Assembly: GCA_902779455.1 (NCBI GenBank)
Contig: CACZBS010000025.1
Span: forward strand, 56,948-120,947
Length of the DNA stretch: 64,000 nt
Source of the DNA: an uncultured Prevotellaceae bacterium
GTDB lineage: Bacteria; Bacteroidota; Bacteroidia; Bacteroidales; Bacteroidaceae
Reading direction: 5' to 3'
The notes beneath the pieces are model-generated. The model was not told the origin of the DNA. It saw nothing but the letters and a program-made list of their open reading frames with translations, and searched no databases. The translations under genes and the position numbers were made by a program. This document shows, in pieces, positions 9,880-18,968 of the stretch (its first letter is position 1; each line of letters starts with the position of its first letter).

Positions 9880-11223
9880 TTACATTCCAGTATAGTTCCA
9901 TGGCGTGATGGCCCGCAGCTCAGCCTTCACGGCTTCGCTGACGTCGAGGCCTTCGATGAACTGGCCGATGGTCTCGGCGGTCATCTTCTGGTTGGTGCGG
10001 GTCAGCTGCTTCAGGGCCTCGTAGGGATTGGGGTAAGCCTCGCGGCGCAGGATGGTCTGGATGGCTTCAGCCACGACGGCCCATGTCTGCTCGAGGTCCT
10101 CGTGGAGCTTGTCCTCATTGAGGATGAGCTTGCGCAGGCCCTTGAGGGTGCTCTGGATGGAGATGAGCGCATGGCCGAGGGGCACGCCGACGTTGCGCAG
10201 GACGGTCGAGTCGGTCAGGTCGCGCTGCAGGCGGCTGACGGGCAGCTTCTGGGCCAGATGGGCCAGGATGGCGTTGGCCAGTCCGAGGTTGCCCTCCGAG
10301 TTCTCGAAGTCGATGGGGTTCACCTTGTGGGGCATGGCGCTCGATCCCACCTCGCCGGCCTTGATCTTCTGCTTGAAATACTCCATCGAGATGTACATCC
10401 AGAAGTCGCGGTCGAGGTCGATGATGATGGTGTTGATGCGGCGCAGGGCATCGAAGATGGCGCCCAGCCAGTCGTAGTTGGAAATCTGTGTGGTCCACTG
10501 CTCGCGCTCCAGCCCGAGCTTCTCACTGACGAAGCGGTCGCCGAAGTCGCGCCAGTCGTACTGGGGATAGGCCACGTGGTGGGCATTGTAGTTGCCCGTG
10601 GCACCGCCGAACTTACACGTGACGGGGATGTCCTTCAGGCCGCGCACCTGCTCCTCCAGACGATAGACGTAGACCATCACCTCCTTGCCCAGACGGGTGG
10701 GCGATGCGGGCTGTCCGTGGGTCTTGGCCAGCATGGCCACGTTCTTCCACTCCTCGGCGTAGTCGTTGAGCTGCTCGATGAGCTCGCTCAGCAGGGGCAG
10801 GTAGACCTCGTCGATGGCCTCGCGGATGGAGAGGGGCACACTGGTGTTATTGATGTCCTGCGACGTCAGTCCGAAGTGGATGAACTCCTTGAAAGCCTGG
10901 AGGTTGAGGGCGTCGAACTTCTCCTTGATGAAATACTCGACGGCCTTCACGTCGTGGTTGGTCACCTTCTCGATGTCCTTCACGCGCTGGGCGTCCGTCA
11001 GGGTGAACTGACGGTAGATGTCGCGCAGGACGTCAAAAAGCTGGTGGTCGAAATCCTGAAGCTGGGGCAGGGGCAGCTCGCACAGGGCAATGAAATACTC
11101 TATCTCGACACGCACACGATAGCGGATGAGCGCATATTCCGAAAAGTAGTCTGCCAGGGGCTCCGTCTTGCCTCGATAGCGGCCATCAATAGGCGAAATG
11201 GCCGTCAAAACACTTAGTTCCAT
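9880..11223 (-). CDS. purB: Adenylosuccinate lyase
   Basis: Removes fumarate from SAICAR and from adenylosuccinate in purine synthesis. The 447-residue protein starts SVLTAISPIDGRYRGKT, contains the catalytic-His region AKTHGQPASPTRLGKE, and the fumarase/aspartase signature loop GSSAMPHKVNPIDFENSEGN. This is the longer E. coli-like form. It is the first gene of a probable purB-rluB-asnS run with its own promoter. Confidence 0.97.
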   Translation of the reverse strand: MELSVLTAISPIDGRYRGKTEPLADYFSEYALIRYRVRVEIEYFIALCELPLPQLQDFDHQLFDVLRDIYRQFTLTDAQRVKDIEKVTNHDVKAVEYFIKEKFDALNLQAFKEFIHFGLTSQDINNTSVPLSIREAIDEVYLPLLSELIEQLNDYAEEWKNVAMLAKTHGQPASPTRLGKEVMVYVYRLEEQVRGLKDIPVTCKFGGATGNYNAHHVAYPQYDWRDFGDRFVSEKLGLEREQWTTQISNYDWLGAIFDALRRINTIIIDLDRDFWMYISMEYFKQKIKAGEVGSSAMPHKVNPIDFENSEGNLGLANAILAHLAQKLPVSRLQRDLTDSTVLRNVGVPLGHALISIQSTLKGLRKLILNEDKLHEDLEQTWAVVAEAIQTILRREAYPNPYEALKQLTRTNQKMTAETIGQFIEGLDVSEAVKAELRAITPWNYTGM

Positions 11224-11264
11224 TTGCTTTCTCTAAGATAATTATCCTTTTTGTTATGAGAGTG

Positions 11265-11295
11265 CAAAGGTAAGCATTATTCTTGAAACGGCCAA
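11265..11295 (-). promoter_or_regulatory. purB promoter
   Basis: Minus strand TACCTTTG at 11265-11272, with TTG at 11293-11295 twenty bases upstream; leader of about 35 nt. Confidence 0.65.
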
Positions 11296-11341
11296 CAAAA
11301 TTCGGGAAAAATGAAACGAATAATTCTTTTTTAACGCGATA

Positions 11342-11373
11342 TTTGCACAGTTGCAAAAAAAGATGTAACTTTG
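11342..11373 (+). promoter_or_regulatory. Promoter of the C10 peptidase gene
   Basis: TTTG at 11342-11345, 20-nt spacer, TAACTTTG at 11366-11373: a full match to the Bacteroidetes consensus, about 32 nt before the ATG. It also shows that the reading frame upstream of 11406 is not translated. Confidence 0.85.
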
Positions 11374-11405
11374 CAATCCATATCAACCAACCGTTATCAC
11401 GCATT

Positions 11406-13313
11406 ATGTTAAAAAAGTCATCTTTTGCAATTCTGCTCATTATATTCTTCTCGGAAGTGGCCTTTGCCGCGCCTGGCGTCATGAAGCAGGCTTCGATGAG
11501 GGCCCGCAGCTTCCTCAGCGAGATGGGCCGACAGGTCGTGGAGGCGCCCGCCTACGTGGCCACGCGGAGCAACGGCGAGCCCAGCTACTACGTTTTCAAC
11601 GCGGCTGAAGGTCAGGGATTTGTGTTCGTCGCGGCCGACGACGAGTGCGACGTGATAGGATATACGGACGGCGGCTCATTCGATGCCGACGAGATGCCCG
11701 AGGTGCTCAGCGGGTGGCTGGAGGCCAGTGGGACGGCGGCGCCCTCACAGACGATGCCAAGGAAGGCCGCAAAACACTACGACGAGATTCCCGTCCTGCT
11801 GACCACCACGTGGCAGCAGCTTCCTCCCTACAACAGCCTGTGCCCCATGCTCAACGGCGAGCACTGCCATACGGGGTGCGTGGCCGCGGCCCTGGCCCAG
11901 ATCATGTTCTACCACCGCTGGCCACAAGGAGAGACCAAGGCCATACCGGGCTATGAGCCGAGCCGGCTCTACGACGACTTCGAGGAGGACGGTCTGCCAG
12001 CCACGACCTTCGACTGGGACCACATGCTCAACGAATATACGGGCCAGGAGAGTGAGGCTGAGATAGCGGCCGTGGCCAAGCTGATGGCCTATACGGGCTA
12101 TGCGGCCAAGATGAACTACTCGGCTGTGGGCCAGTCGGTTGCTGCCGTGGGCAGTCCGCTCAACGTCCTGCTGGAATATTTCGACTACGACCCGGGGGCG
12201 CACATGGTCTCGCTCACGGATTATTCCGTCAGCCAATGGGACCAGCTCATCTACGACGAGCTGGCAGCAGGGCGCCCCGTGCTCATCTCGGGCGCCACGG
12301 GTGACACGGGCAAGCCGGCCATAGGCCACCAGTTCGTATGCGACGGCTACAAGAAGGGATTCTTCCACATCAACTGGGGACTGCCGAAGAAATACAACGG
12401 CTACTTCAAGTTCAGCGCCCTCCAGGCCGACCTGGACTATACGCACAGGGTCAGGGCCGTCGTCGGCATTCAGCCTAACGCAGGCTCGCCTGCCTCACAT
12501 CCGCGCCCCGTCTGCGAATATATGATCATCAACGGCAGCTATTTGGACATTCAGAGCTATGTCTACGAGGTCAATCCGTTCTATTACGGGTCGGCCATAG
12601 GGCGGATCGACGAGGTGACGGGCGAGCCCATCTTCCTGCAGTTCAACAACGTGAACGAGGGGCATGAGGGCTCAGGCTATGAGAATTCGTTCCGTTTCAA
12701 CTCGATCAACCTCCCCAGCGGGACGACCCAATTCCTCGTCCCCCTCTATTGCGAGTCGGAGAAGGGCGCCCGCAACTTGACGGCAGAGGCTGACTGGAAG
12801 GCGTACAACCCTTACGGCAGATACATCGAGGTAGACTTGGAGCAAGGCGGGAAATCCATCAGCGAACGGCATTTCACTGGCCACCTGAAGCTGGAGGGAG
12901 TGAAACTCATCGGAATGGCTGAAGCCGGGGCGCCACTGACCTTGGAGGCTACGGTCAGGAACGTGGGCGACAGCTATAGCGGCGATGTCTATTTCTACAT
13001 CATGAACCCTGAGGGCGACAAGAAGTTGCTGCTGCTGACGACGGTCGAGCTGGACTACATGGAAGAGGCCGTCGTCCCCCTGACCTGCGCCCTGGAGATG
13101 GCAGGCGAATACACCGTGTACGGCATCATGGAGACCAAGGGCCTGAGCATGGGCTGCAAGCGATTCAACGTCGAGGCCTCCGAGGGCATTGCCACCATCC
13201 ACGACGCCAATCAGCCGACGGGTCCCTCCTACTCCATCAGCGGCGTGCGGCTCGACAAGCCCGCGACGAAGGGCGTCACGATTCGCGACGGCAGAAAAAT
13301 CATCAACCAATAA
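11406..13313 (+). CDS. Secreted C10-family cysteine peptidase (streptopain/interpain type)
   Basis: Exported protease related to SpeB and Prevotella interpain. The start at 11406 gives a signal peptide (MLKKSSFAILLIIFFSEVAFA). Residues about 25-115 form the inhibitory propeptide (FVFVAADDECDVIGYTDGGSF). The catalytic Cys is in HTGCVAAALAQIM and the catalytic His in IGHQFVCDGY, followed by FHINWG. After about residue 360 come beta-sandwich regions and a tail (YSISGVRLDKP..KGVTIRDGRKIINQ) of the kind found at the C-termini of many secreted Prevotella proteins, possibly a sorting signal. 635 residues, complete. Likely acts outside the cell in nutrient acquisition or host interaction. Confidence 0.9.
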   Translation: MLKKSSFAILLIIFFSEVAFAAPGVMKQASMRARSFLSEMGRQVVEAPAYVATRSNGEPSYYVFNAAEGQGFVFVAADDECDVIGYTDGGSFDADEMPEVLSGWLEASGTAAPSQTMPRKAAKHYDEIPVLLTTTWQQLPPYNSLCPMLNGEHCHTGCVAAALAQIMFYHRWPQGETKAIPGYEPSRLYDDFEEDGLPATTFDWDHMLNEYTGQESEAEIAAVAKLMAYTGYAAKMNYSAVGQSVAAVGSPLNVLLEYFDYDPGAHMVSLTDYSVSQWDQLIYDELAAGRPVLISGATGDTGKPAIGHQFVCDGYKKGFFHINWGLPKKYNGYFKFSALQADLDYTHRVRAVVGIQPNAGSPASHPRPVCEYMIINGSYLDIQSYVYEVNPFYYGSAIGRIDEVTGEPIFLQFNNVNEGHEGSGYENSFRFNSINLPSGTTQFLVPLYCESEKGARNLTAEADWKAYNPYGRYIEVDLEQGGKSISERHFTGHLKLEGVKLIGMAEAGAPLTLEATVRNVGDSYSGDVYFYIMNPEGDKKLLLLTTVELDYMEEAVVPLTCALEMAGEYTVYGIMETKGLSMGCKRFNVEASEGIATIHDANQPTGPSYSISGVRLDKPATKGVTIRDGRKIINQ

Positions 13314-13370
13314 GTCTTTCTGACGACAGAGGCTAAGGTCGGAATAATCTTGACAAAGGACTCCGACAAC

Positions 13371-13460
13371 AGCGAAGAAGCGGTACTTCTCGGGCAGAGA
13401 AGTGCCGCTTTTTTGCATGAAAAGGACCGCTTCTCGAGGCAAAAAGCGGCACTTCTTTGG
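13371..13460. repeat. Four-unit AAGTGCCGCTT-core repeat, locus A
   Basis: Four units of about 20 bp with core AAGCGGTACTT, AAGTGCCGCTT, a GGACCGCTT variant and AAGCGGCACTT, alternating in orientation. It lies downstream of the C10 peptidase and could fold as a transcription terminator. The same family occurs at 22212, 36759, 50488 and, as two units, 43867. Confidence 0.75.
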
Positions 13461-13585
13461 CTACGTTTTACAACTGAACTGAAAATCAAGGAATTACAAA
13501 AAGACGCCAAAATGTTGTGATTTATCTTGACATTTGGACATAAAAAAAAGGATATCCGCTGATGGATATCCTCAATCTCAAACCT

Positions 13586-13663
13586 TGGTGGGCGTTGACG
13601 GATTCGAACCGCCGACCCTCTGCTTGTAAGGCAGATGCTCTAAACCAACTGAGCTAAACGCCC
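13586..13663 (-). tRNA. tRNA-Val (anticodon TAC)
   Basis: Cloverleaf on the minus strand from GGGCGTTTAGCTC to the 3' ACCA, with CCA encoded in the DNA (13586-13588). Anticodon arm CTGCC-TTACAAG-CAG gives TAC; the T-loop GGTTCGAATCC is intact. Confidence 0.95.
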
Positions 13664-13782
13664 TCTTGCGCTTTTTGCGGGTGCAAAGGTACGACTTTTA
13701 TGCGAGATACACAAATTTTTCCCTCACTTTTTTTGTTTCTGCAAGGAAAAAGACTGGCATGGAATAAAAAAAAACACACAGA

Positions 13783-13814
13783 TTTGGCCGTTACAATTTT
13801 TTTTTATAGTTTTG
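13783..13814 (+). promoter_or_regulatory. Promoter of the outer-membrane protein gene
   Basis: TTTG at 13783-13786, 20-nt spacer, TAGTTTTG at 13807-13814, about 37 nt before the ATG. Confidence 0.8.
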
Positions 13815-13851
13815 CACACAGAATATACATACTCTCACGAAGCATGCCTTT

Positions 13852-14973
13852 ATGAAACGAATTCTGCTACTGGCGTTTTCGGCCTGCACATTTGCCATCG
13901 GAGCAAATGCTCAGGACGAACAGACACCAGACAATCAAAAGAAGCTGGAAGCATTCAAACATCTGGACCTATCGCTCAATGCCGGATCGACAGGCATTGG
14001 GCTCGAGCTGGCTTCGCCCATCGGCAAAAGCCTGCAAGTGAGGGCCGGATACGCCATTATGCCCCGATTCCACGTCGACATGAACTTCCACGTGCAGGTG
14101 GGCGACGACCCAAATGCCAGCAAGTCGAAGTTCGACCGGCTGTCAGGACTGCTGGAGAACGTCACGGGATACAAGGTTGACGACAGGGTGAAGATGATCG
14201 GCACGCCAACGTTCCATCAGTTGAGTGTCATGGTAGACGTCATGCCCTTCAAGAACAAGAACTGGCACTTCACGGCCGGATTCTTCTACGGGCCGAAGCA
14301 GTTTGCAAAAGCCTACAACGCGACGGAGGACATGCCGTCGCTGGTGGCCGTCGGCATCTACAACAACCTCTGGGGCAAGGTGGCCGCCAGCCCCATCAGC
14401 CACCTGGACACGGAAGAGGAGCGATGGGACTACTTCTTCGGCAAGTCGGCGGCCGACCTGCTCTCCGAGATCAGCCTGCTGAAGACGCTCGGCATCGACG
14501 TCTCTGAGATTGAGGCCCTGCAGAACATCGAGTTGGATCCTGACGACAACATCCTGCTCAGAACCTATAAGCGCATCTACAACTACGGCGCCATGGGCAT
14601 CCACGTGGGAGACTATAAGGAGGACATCGTGGACGAGGAGGGCAACGTAGTGCATAAGAAGGGCGATCCGTACATGATGGTCCCCAACAACGAGTCGATG
14701 GTGAAGGCCGACTGGATCGTCGACCGCTTCCGACCCTACCTGGGCTTCGGCTATAGCGGACGGCTGTCCAAGACCGACGACCGATGGAAGATCGGCTTCG
14801 ACTGCGGAGCGATGTTCTGGGGTGGCACACCCCGCATCATCACGCACGAAGGCGTCGACCTGTGCAGCGACGTGGAGAACATCAGCGGCGACGTAGGCAG
14901 GAAGGTGAGATTCTTCAAGCAGTTCAAGGCCTACCCGGTATTGAATCTCCGCATCACCCGCCGGCTGTTCTGA
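13852..14973 (+). CDS. Predicted outer-membrane beta-barrel protein of unknown function
   Basis: 373 residues with a signal peptide (MKRILLLAFSACTFAIGANA, cut before QDEQ). The mature part alternates hydrophobic and polar residues as in a barrel: LDLSLNAGSTGIGLELASP, LQVRAGYAIMPRF near the start, and the final strand ending in an aromatic residue, PVLNLRITRRLF, a typical outer-membrane C-terminus. A central segment (about 190-270, FGKSAADLLSEISLL) is helical and probably a loop or plug. I do not recognise a named family. The gene is monocistronic, between a promoter and a terminator. Confidence 0.75.
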   Translation: MKRILLLAFSACTFAIGANAQDEQTPDNQKKLEAFKHLDLSLNAGSTGIGLELASPIGKSLQVRAGYAIMPRFHVDMNFHVQVGDDPNASKSKFDRLSGLLENVTGYKVDDRVKMIGTPTFHQLSVMVDVMPFKNKNWHFTAGFFYGPKQFAKAYNATEDMPSLVAVGIYNNLWGKVAASPISHLDTEEERWDYFFGKSAADLLSEISLLKTLGIDVSEIEALQNIELDPDDNILLRTYKRIYNYGAMGIHVGDYKEDIVDEEGNVVHKKGDPYMMVPNNESMVKADWIVDRFRPYLGFGYSGRLSKTDDRWKIGFDCGAMFWGGTPRIITHEGVDLCSDVENISGDVGRKVRFFKQFKAYPVLNLRITRRLF

Positions 14974-15017
14974 AGACAAGCATCACCTCTGCTACTTGCG
15001 AAGATAAACAAACAAGA

Positions 15018-15049
15018 CTCCCCATCTCAGCGCTTTGCGAGATGGGGAG
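15018..15049. terminator. Terminator between convergent surface-protein genes
   Basis: Perfect 11-bp stem CTCCCCATCTC / GAGATGGGGAG with a 10-nt loop lying between the barrel gene and the MBG-repeat gene. Confidence 0.8.
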
Positions 15050-15081
15050 CCTTGCTTTATCGTTGTTTCGCGGCGTAAGGA

Positions 15082-17625
15082 TTACCTCACAACGAACTTC
15101 CGACCTTCAATCATATAGATGCCCTGAGGCAGCGACTCGAGGCTGGTCACCTGCGAACGGACCTTGCGGCCGTCGAGTGCGTAGACGTCGACAGGACGCG
15201 CAAACAGCATGGCCGAACGGATCGAGCTGGGAGCCGTCACATTGAGAATACTGTTCTGATACTCAAGGTAATAATTCTGAGCGGAGCCGCCAGAGATCGT
15301 GATGACATACTGTCCAGGCATGGCGTCGATGGTAGCATCCGTCGTGGCAACGGGCTTCTCGATGAGCACGTCCTCCGTATCGCCGTTGCGGAAACCGTCG
15401 TAGCGCAGCACGAACTCCGGATTGGGCTGGCCCTGCTCACGCGAACAGTCGTCGACCGACACCTTGAGCGGGGCCTGAGTGACGGTCAGGAGGGCATCGA
15501 CGAGGCGGACGTTGGGATAGGTGATGCTGCCCTTCTCGAGATGGATGGCATAGGTGCCGACGGACGACTGGCTCGTGGCCTCGCAGCTGATAACGGGCTC
15601 ACCCTCAGTAAGGTTGCCGTCGATGGTGTACGTCAGCGAGGGCACCTCGTCACCATAAGTCATCGTCACATCGTTGGCAATGATGACAATCTCATCAACC
15701 GCGGCAATGACGAGGCGGCCGGGATGATAGGTCATCTCGTAGTTGGGCGACTCGGCCCCACTGACCGAGACGACGTATTCGCCAGGCGTATTGTCATCGG
15801 GGGCGTCAGTCGTAAAGTCGGGCTGCTTCGTCAGCGAGCTCTCCGTGTCGTTGAGCTTGAAGCCCTCATAGGTGGCCTTGAACTCGGGGCGCGCATCGGT
15901 CTGCTTCATCGTGTAGTTGCCGGCCATGACGGACAGGGGGGCCTTGGCAATCGTGAGCGTGCCGTTCTCGAGGCGCAGGTTGGGATAGTCGATGCTGCCC
16001 TTCCCCACGACGATGGCATACGTGCCGGCAGCCGACTCGCGGGTGGCCTCGCACGTGATCGTCGGCTCGCCCTGCAGGCTACCGCCTTCGATTGTATAGG
16101 TCAGCGTCGGGAGTTCATCGCCATAGGTCATCTGTGCATCGACGGCCTTAATGGTGATGGGATCGGCCTCGAGAATCGTCAGCGTGCCGCTCACATAGCT
16201 GATGTCATAATTGTTGGACGAGGCGCCGCTGACGCTGATGGTATAGGTGCCGGGGGTCTTGTCGGCCGGAGCATCCGTCGTCAGGACAGGCAGGGCGGTC
16301 AGGGCCGTCGCGTCGTCATTGACCTTGAAGCCGCTATAGGTGGCCACGAACTCAGGCAGTGGCTCGTTTTGCTTGATCGTGTAGTTGCCGGCAGAGATCG
16401 TCAGGGGGGCCGGCGTGACGGTCAGCGTGCCGTTGACAAAGGTGGCTTCCTCATTGGTCACCGAGCCACGGCTGACCACGATATCGTAGGTGCCGACGGG
16501 CGAGGACACCGTAGCCGCACACGTCAGGTCCGGCTGGCCCTTCAGGGCATGTCCCGTCGTCGTATATTCAAACACAGGATTTTCATCTCCATAGAGGCGG
16601 GAAAAGCTGTTGGCAGTGACGACGACATCGTCCTTAGCCATCTCGGCCTCATACTCGGTCTGGGTGACAAGCCGTATCTCATCGGGTGATCCCTCAGGGA
16701 CGACGAGGTAGGCCCTGTTGCGCGGGACATATTCGACGTCGGACTTCACGAAGCCGAGCTTGCCTTCACTCGTCACGCCCAGGAGGCGCATCGTCCGGGG
16801 ATCGTAGGTTGTTTTGTTAAAATGCTTATCGCCAGGATTGCCATTGCAGAAATAGACGCCCTGCAAGAGATTGTCGGCAGGGGCGGTGGTGGCAACGTCG
16901 ACGATATTGAGGCGGTTGGAGTTAGCGTCATCGCCTGCACAAAGGATGATGACCGGCGTAGAAGCAGGGACGGTGCCTGACAGTTCCTGCCAGACAGCCA
17001 TGTCGCCGTCGAGCTTCGTGACGGTGAAAGCCTTCATCCCCGTGGAATGGAGGGTGAAGGGGAAGGAAGCGAATAAGGACGTGTACTTCTGGCCCGAGGC
17101 GACTACCTCAGGTTTCACGCCAAAGTACTGATTGTCAGACTGGTCGACGGGGAGGATGTTCCAGTAGCGATACTCTATCGAGCCGTTCTGGACCAGATTT
17201 CCCACCTCAAGGGGCTCCAGACTCTCCTCATCGGTCAGGTAGATGGTCATGCCAGCTGCCGTGCCATAGGCAAGATAGCCCTTCGGTGTCTGACGCAGAC
17301 TGAGATAGCGTCCGCCCGTGATGACCTTGGTGTTGATGCCCTGACTCAAAAGATTGTACTGCCCTACTCCACCGCTGGTTCCTACTTGCTGGATATAGAT
17401 AATCGAGGCAGGATCATCGACGACACGGTCGAAACCCATGATAGTCTTGATGGCCTGCATGTCAGCCGTGGTGCTCTGGTAATCGACGGAGCCGCGATTG
17501 TCGAGCACGGTGATATAACGAGTCGATGCAACATTCTGCACACGATAGTAGCCGTTGCCGTTAAGCTGGGCATGAGCTGCGAGGAGGAATGCTGCGGAAA
17601 GGAGGGTGAGAAACAATCTTTTCAT
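15082..17625 (-). CDS. Secreted multidomain protein with MBG-type repeats and C-terminal sorting-like tail
   Basis: 847 residues with a signal peptide (MKRLFLTLLSAAFLLAAHAQ). Residues 20-330 resemble the lectin-like or carbohydrate-recognition front of Prevotella surface proteins (NGYYRVQNVASTRYITV). From about 335 to 790 there are about six tandem MBG-like beta domains, alternating two kinds: one starting with a TYGDE/LYGDENP motif and VVVGKGSI-type strands, the other with LSVMAGNYTMKQ and PEF.ATYEGF. The end (VDVYALDGRKVRSQ...LPQGIYMIEGRKFVVR) looks like a type IX-style sorting tail. Probably cell-surface, perhaps an adhesin; no catalytic motif seen. Confidence 0.82.
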   Translation of the reverse strand: MKRLFLTLLSAAFLLAAHAQLNGNGYYRVQNVASTRYITVLDNRGSVDYQSTTADMQAIKTIMGFDRVVDDPASIIYIQQVGTSGGVGQYNLLSQGINTKVITGGRYLSLRQTPKGYLAYGTAAGMTIYLTDEESLEPLEVGNLVQNGSIEYRYWNILPVDQSDNQYFGVKPEVVASGQKYTSLFASFPFTLHSTGMKAFTVTKLDGDMAVWQELSGTVPASTPVIILCAGDDANSNRLNIVDVATTAPADNLLQGVYFCNGNPGDKHFNKTTYDPRTMRLLGVTSEGKLGFVKSDVEYVPRNRAYLVVPEGSPDEIRLVTQTEYEAEMAKDDVVVTANSFSRLYGDENPVFEYTTTGHALKGQPDLTCAATVSSPVGTYDIVVSRGSVTNEEATFVNGTLTVTPAPLTISAGNYTIKQNEPLPEFVATYSGFKVNDDATALTALPVLTTDAPADKTPGTYTISVSGASSNNYDISYVSGTLTILEADPITIKAVDAQMTYGDELPTLTYTIEGGSLQGEPTITCEATRESAAGTYAIVVGKGSIDYPNLRLENGTLTIAKAPLSVMAGNYTMKQTDARPEFKATYEGFKLNDTESSLTKQPDFTTDAPDDNTPGEYVVSVSGAESPNYEMTYHPGRLVIAAVDEIVIIANDVTMTYGDEVPSLTYTIDGNLTEGEPVISCEATSQSSVGTYAIHLEKGSITYPNVRLVDALLTVTQAPLKVSVDDCSREQGQPNPEFVLRYDGFRNGDTEDVLIEKPVATTDATIDAMPGQYVITISGGSAQNYYLEYQNSILNVTAPSSIRSAMLFARPVDVYALDGRKVRSQVTSLESLPQGIYMIEGRKFVVR

Positions 17626-17652
17626 CTTGGTTGGCTTTGTTATTAAAAGTAA

Positions 17653-17702
17653 CCTACCTTACACACATATCTAATGGTTGTTAGACATAGGTGTAAGGTA
17701 GG
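17653..17702 (-). terminator. Terminator after the OmpA-family gene
   Basis: A perfect 12-bp outer stem CCTACCTTACAC / GTGTAAGGTAGG with an inner TCTAA/TTAGA stem. On the minus strand it is followed by TTACTTTTAAT, which fits an intrinsic terminator. Confidence 0.75.
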
Positions 17703-17728
17703 CTATGAGATTAGATACTGCTCACAGA

Positions 17729-18919
17729 TTACTCGGCGATGCAGATGCTGACGCGGTTCTTGTCGTTCTCAGCGAAGGGCTGAACGGTGTCACCCTTGCT
17801 GTCAGAGGTGATGCGCGAAGCATCGATGCCATACTGCTGGACGAGGGTGTCGACAACAGTCTTGGCACGGTTCTTACCCAGACGAGCGTTGATAGAGGCA
17901 TTACCCGTGCCCTTATCAGCATAGCCGGTGACGCTCACCTTAGCCTCGGGATACTTCTTCATGTAGGCAACGACCTCCTCAACCTTCTGCTTCTCGGCAG
18001 GAGTGATGACAGTGCTGTTGATGGTGAAGAAGATGTCGCGACGCAGAGGCTCCTTAGCTGCGACAGCAGCGGGCTCAGCGGGCTTCTCGATGTAGACGGG
18101 CTTCTCGACGACCTTCTCAACGACGCGCTCAACGACGCGGGGCTGATCGGTGATGGTGCGGGTGGTGTAGGTCTTGCCGAGGGCAATCTTCACACCAGCG
18201 TTGACGTTGAAGTACCAGTCAGCATTGCCGGCGGGCTTCGAGTTGTAGTGGTCGCTCAGGAAGTTGGCGGTTCCCTCGAGTCCGGCAGAAACGCGGTCGC
18301 TCAGACGGAAGTCGAAAGCAGCACCGAAGCGGCCGACGAAGTTAACCTTCGTGCCATCCCAGTAGAGTGAGAGGGGAGGATTGGGGGAGTAGCCCAGACT
18401 TCTCAGTTCAGCGAGCGTGTAGACGCCACCCTTAGCCTTGGTGGTCTCCAGCTGAGCCTTCACCTCACCAGCCTCGTCGTTGTCGAAGCCGATGTTAGCA
18501 CCGATACCACCGAGGACGCTGAAGTTGAACACGCGCTTGGGGTTGAAGCCACAGAAGAGGTCGGACAGGTTGACGGTCAGGTCGAGAGTGGGCGACACAT
18601 ACTTCCACTTCCAGGTGTAGAGACGCTCGTTAGCGTCGTCCCAGCTGAAGTCGCTACCGCCCTTGCTCTGCCATGCGTTGACAGCCAGACGGAGTCCGAG
18701 AGCGTGGTGGAACTGATAGCCGATGGCCAGCTGAGCATTGTAAGACAGCAGCTTGTCAGTGGCAACCTCACCGAGGGTGTACTGCCCGCCGAGAGGCTGA
18801 ATCTGGACATACCAATGAGGATTAAAGTCGTAGACGGTCTTTACCTCAGGCTCCTGAGCCGATGCTGAGACGAAGCCCAGCATCAGCAGAGAAGACATTA
18901 ACAGTTTCTTGATATTCAT
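17729..18919 (-). CDS. OmpA-family outer-membrane protein
   Basis: 396 residues: signal peptide (MNIKKLLMSSLLMLGFVSASA), an eight-strand-type barrel from about 30 to 250, a short proline/lysine hinge (VEKVVEKPVYIEKPAEPAA) and a C-terminal peptidoglycan-binding OmpA domain from about 290 with VSVTGYADKGTGNASINARLGKNRAKTV. This anchors the outer membrane to the wall. It lies 49 bp downstream of a long coiled-coil lipoprotein with which it is probably cotranscribed, so the two may work together at the cell envelope. Confidence 0.9.
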   Translation of the reverse strand: MNIKKLLMSSLLMLGFVSASAQEPEVKTVYDFNPHWYVQIQPLGGQYTLGEVATDKLLSYNAQLAIGYQFHHALGLRLAVNAWQSKGGSDFSWDDANERLYTWKWKYVSPTLDLTVNLSDLFCGFNPKRVFNFSVLGGIGANIGFDNDEAGEVKAQLETTKAKGGVYTLAELRSLGYSPNPPLSLYWDGTKVNFVGRFGAAFDFRLSDRVSAGLEGTANFLSDHYNSKPAGNADWYFNVNAGVKIALGKTYTTRTITDQPRVVERVVEKVVEKPVYIEKPAEPAAVAAKEPLRRDIFFTINSTVITPAEKQKVEEVVAYMKKYPEAKVSVTGYADKGTGNASINARLGKNRAKTVVDTLVQQYGIDASRITSDSKGDTVQPFAENDKNRVSICIAE

Positions 18920-18968
18920 AATGTTACAATTCTATTTTCGTTCTACAATGTTGATTACACTCTGTGAT

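Noticed and set aside
11283-11405. N-terminal extension of the C10 peptidase
   Set aside because: The promoter lies inside this stretch, so it is not translated, and ATG 11406 begins a signal peptide.
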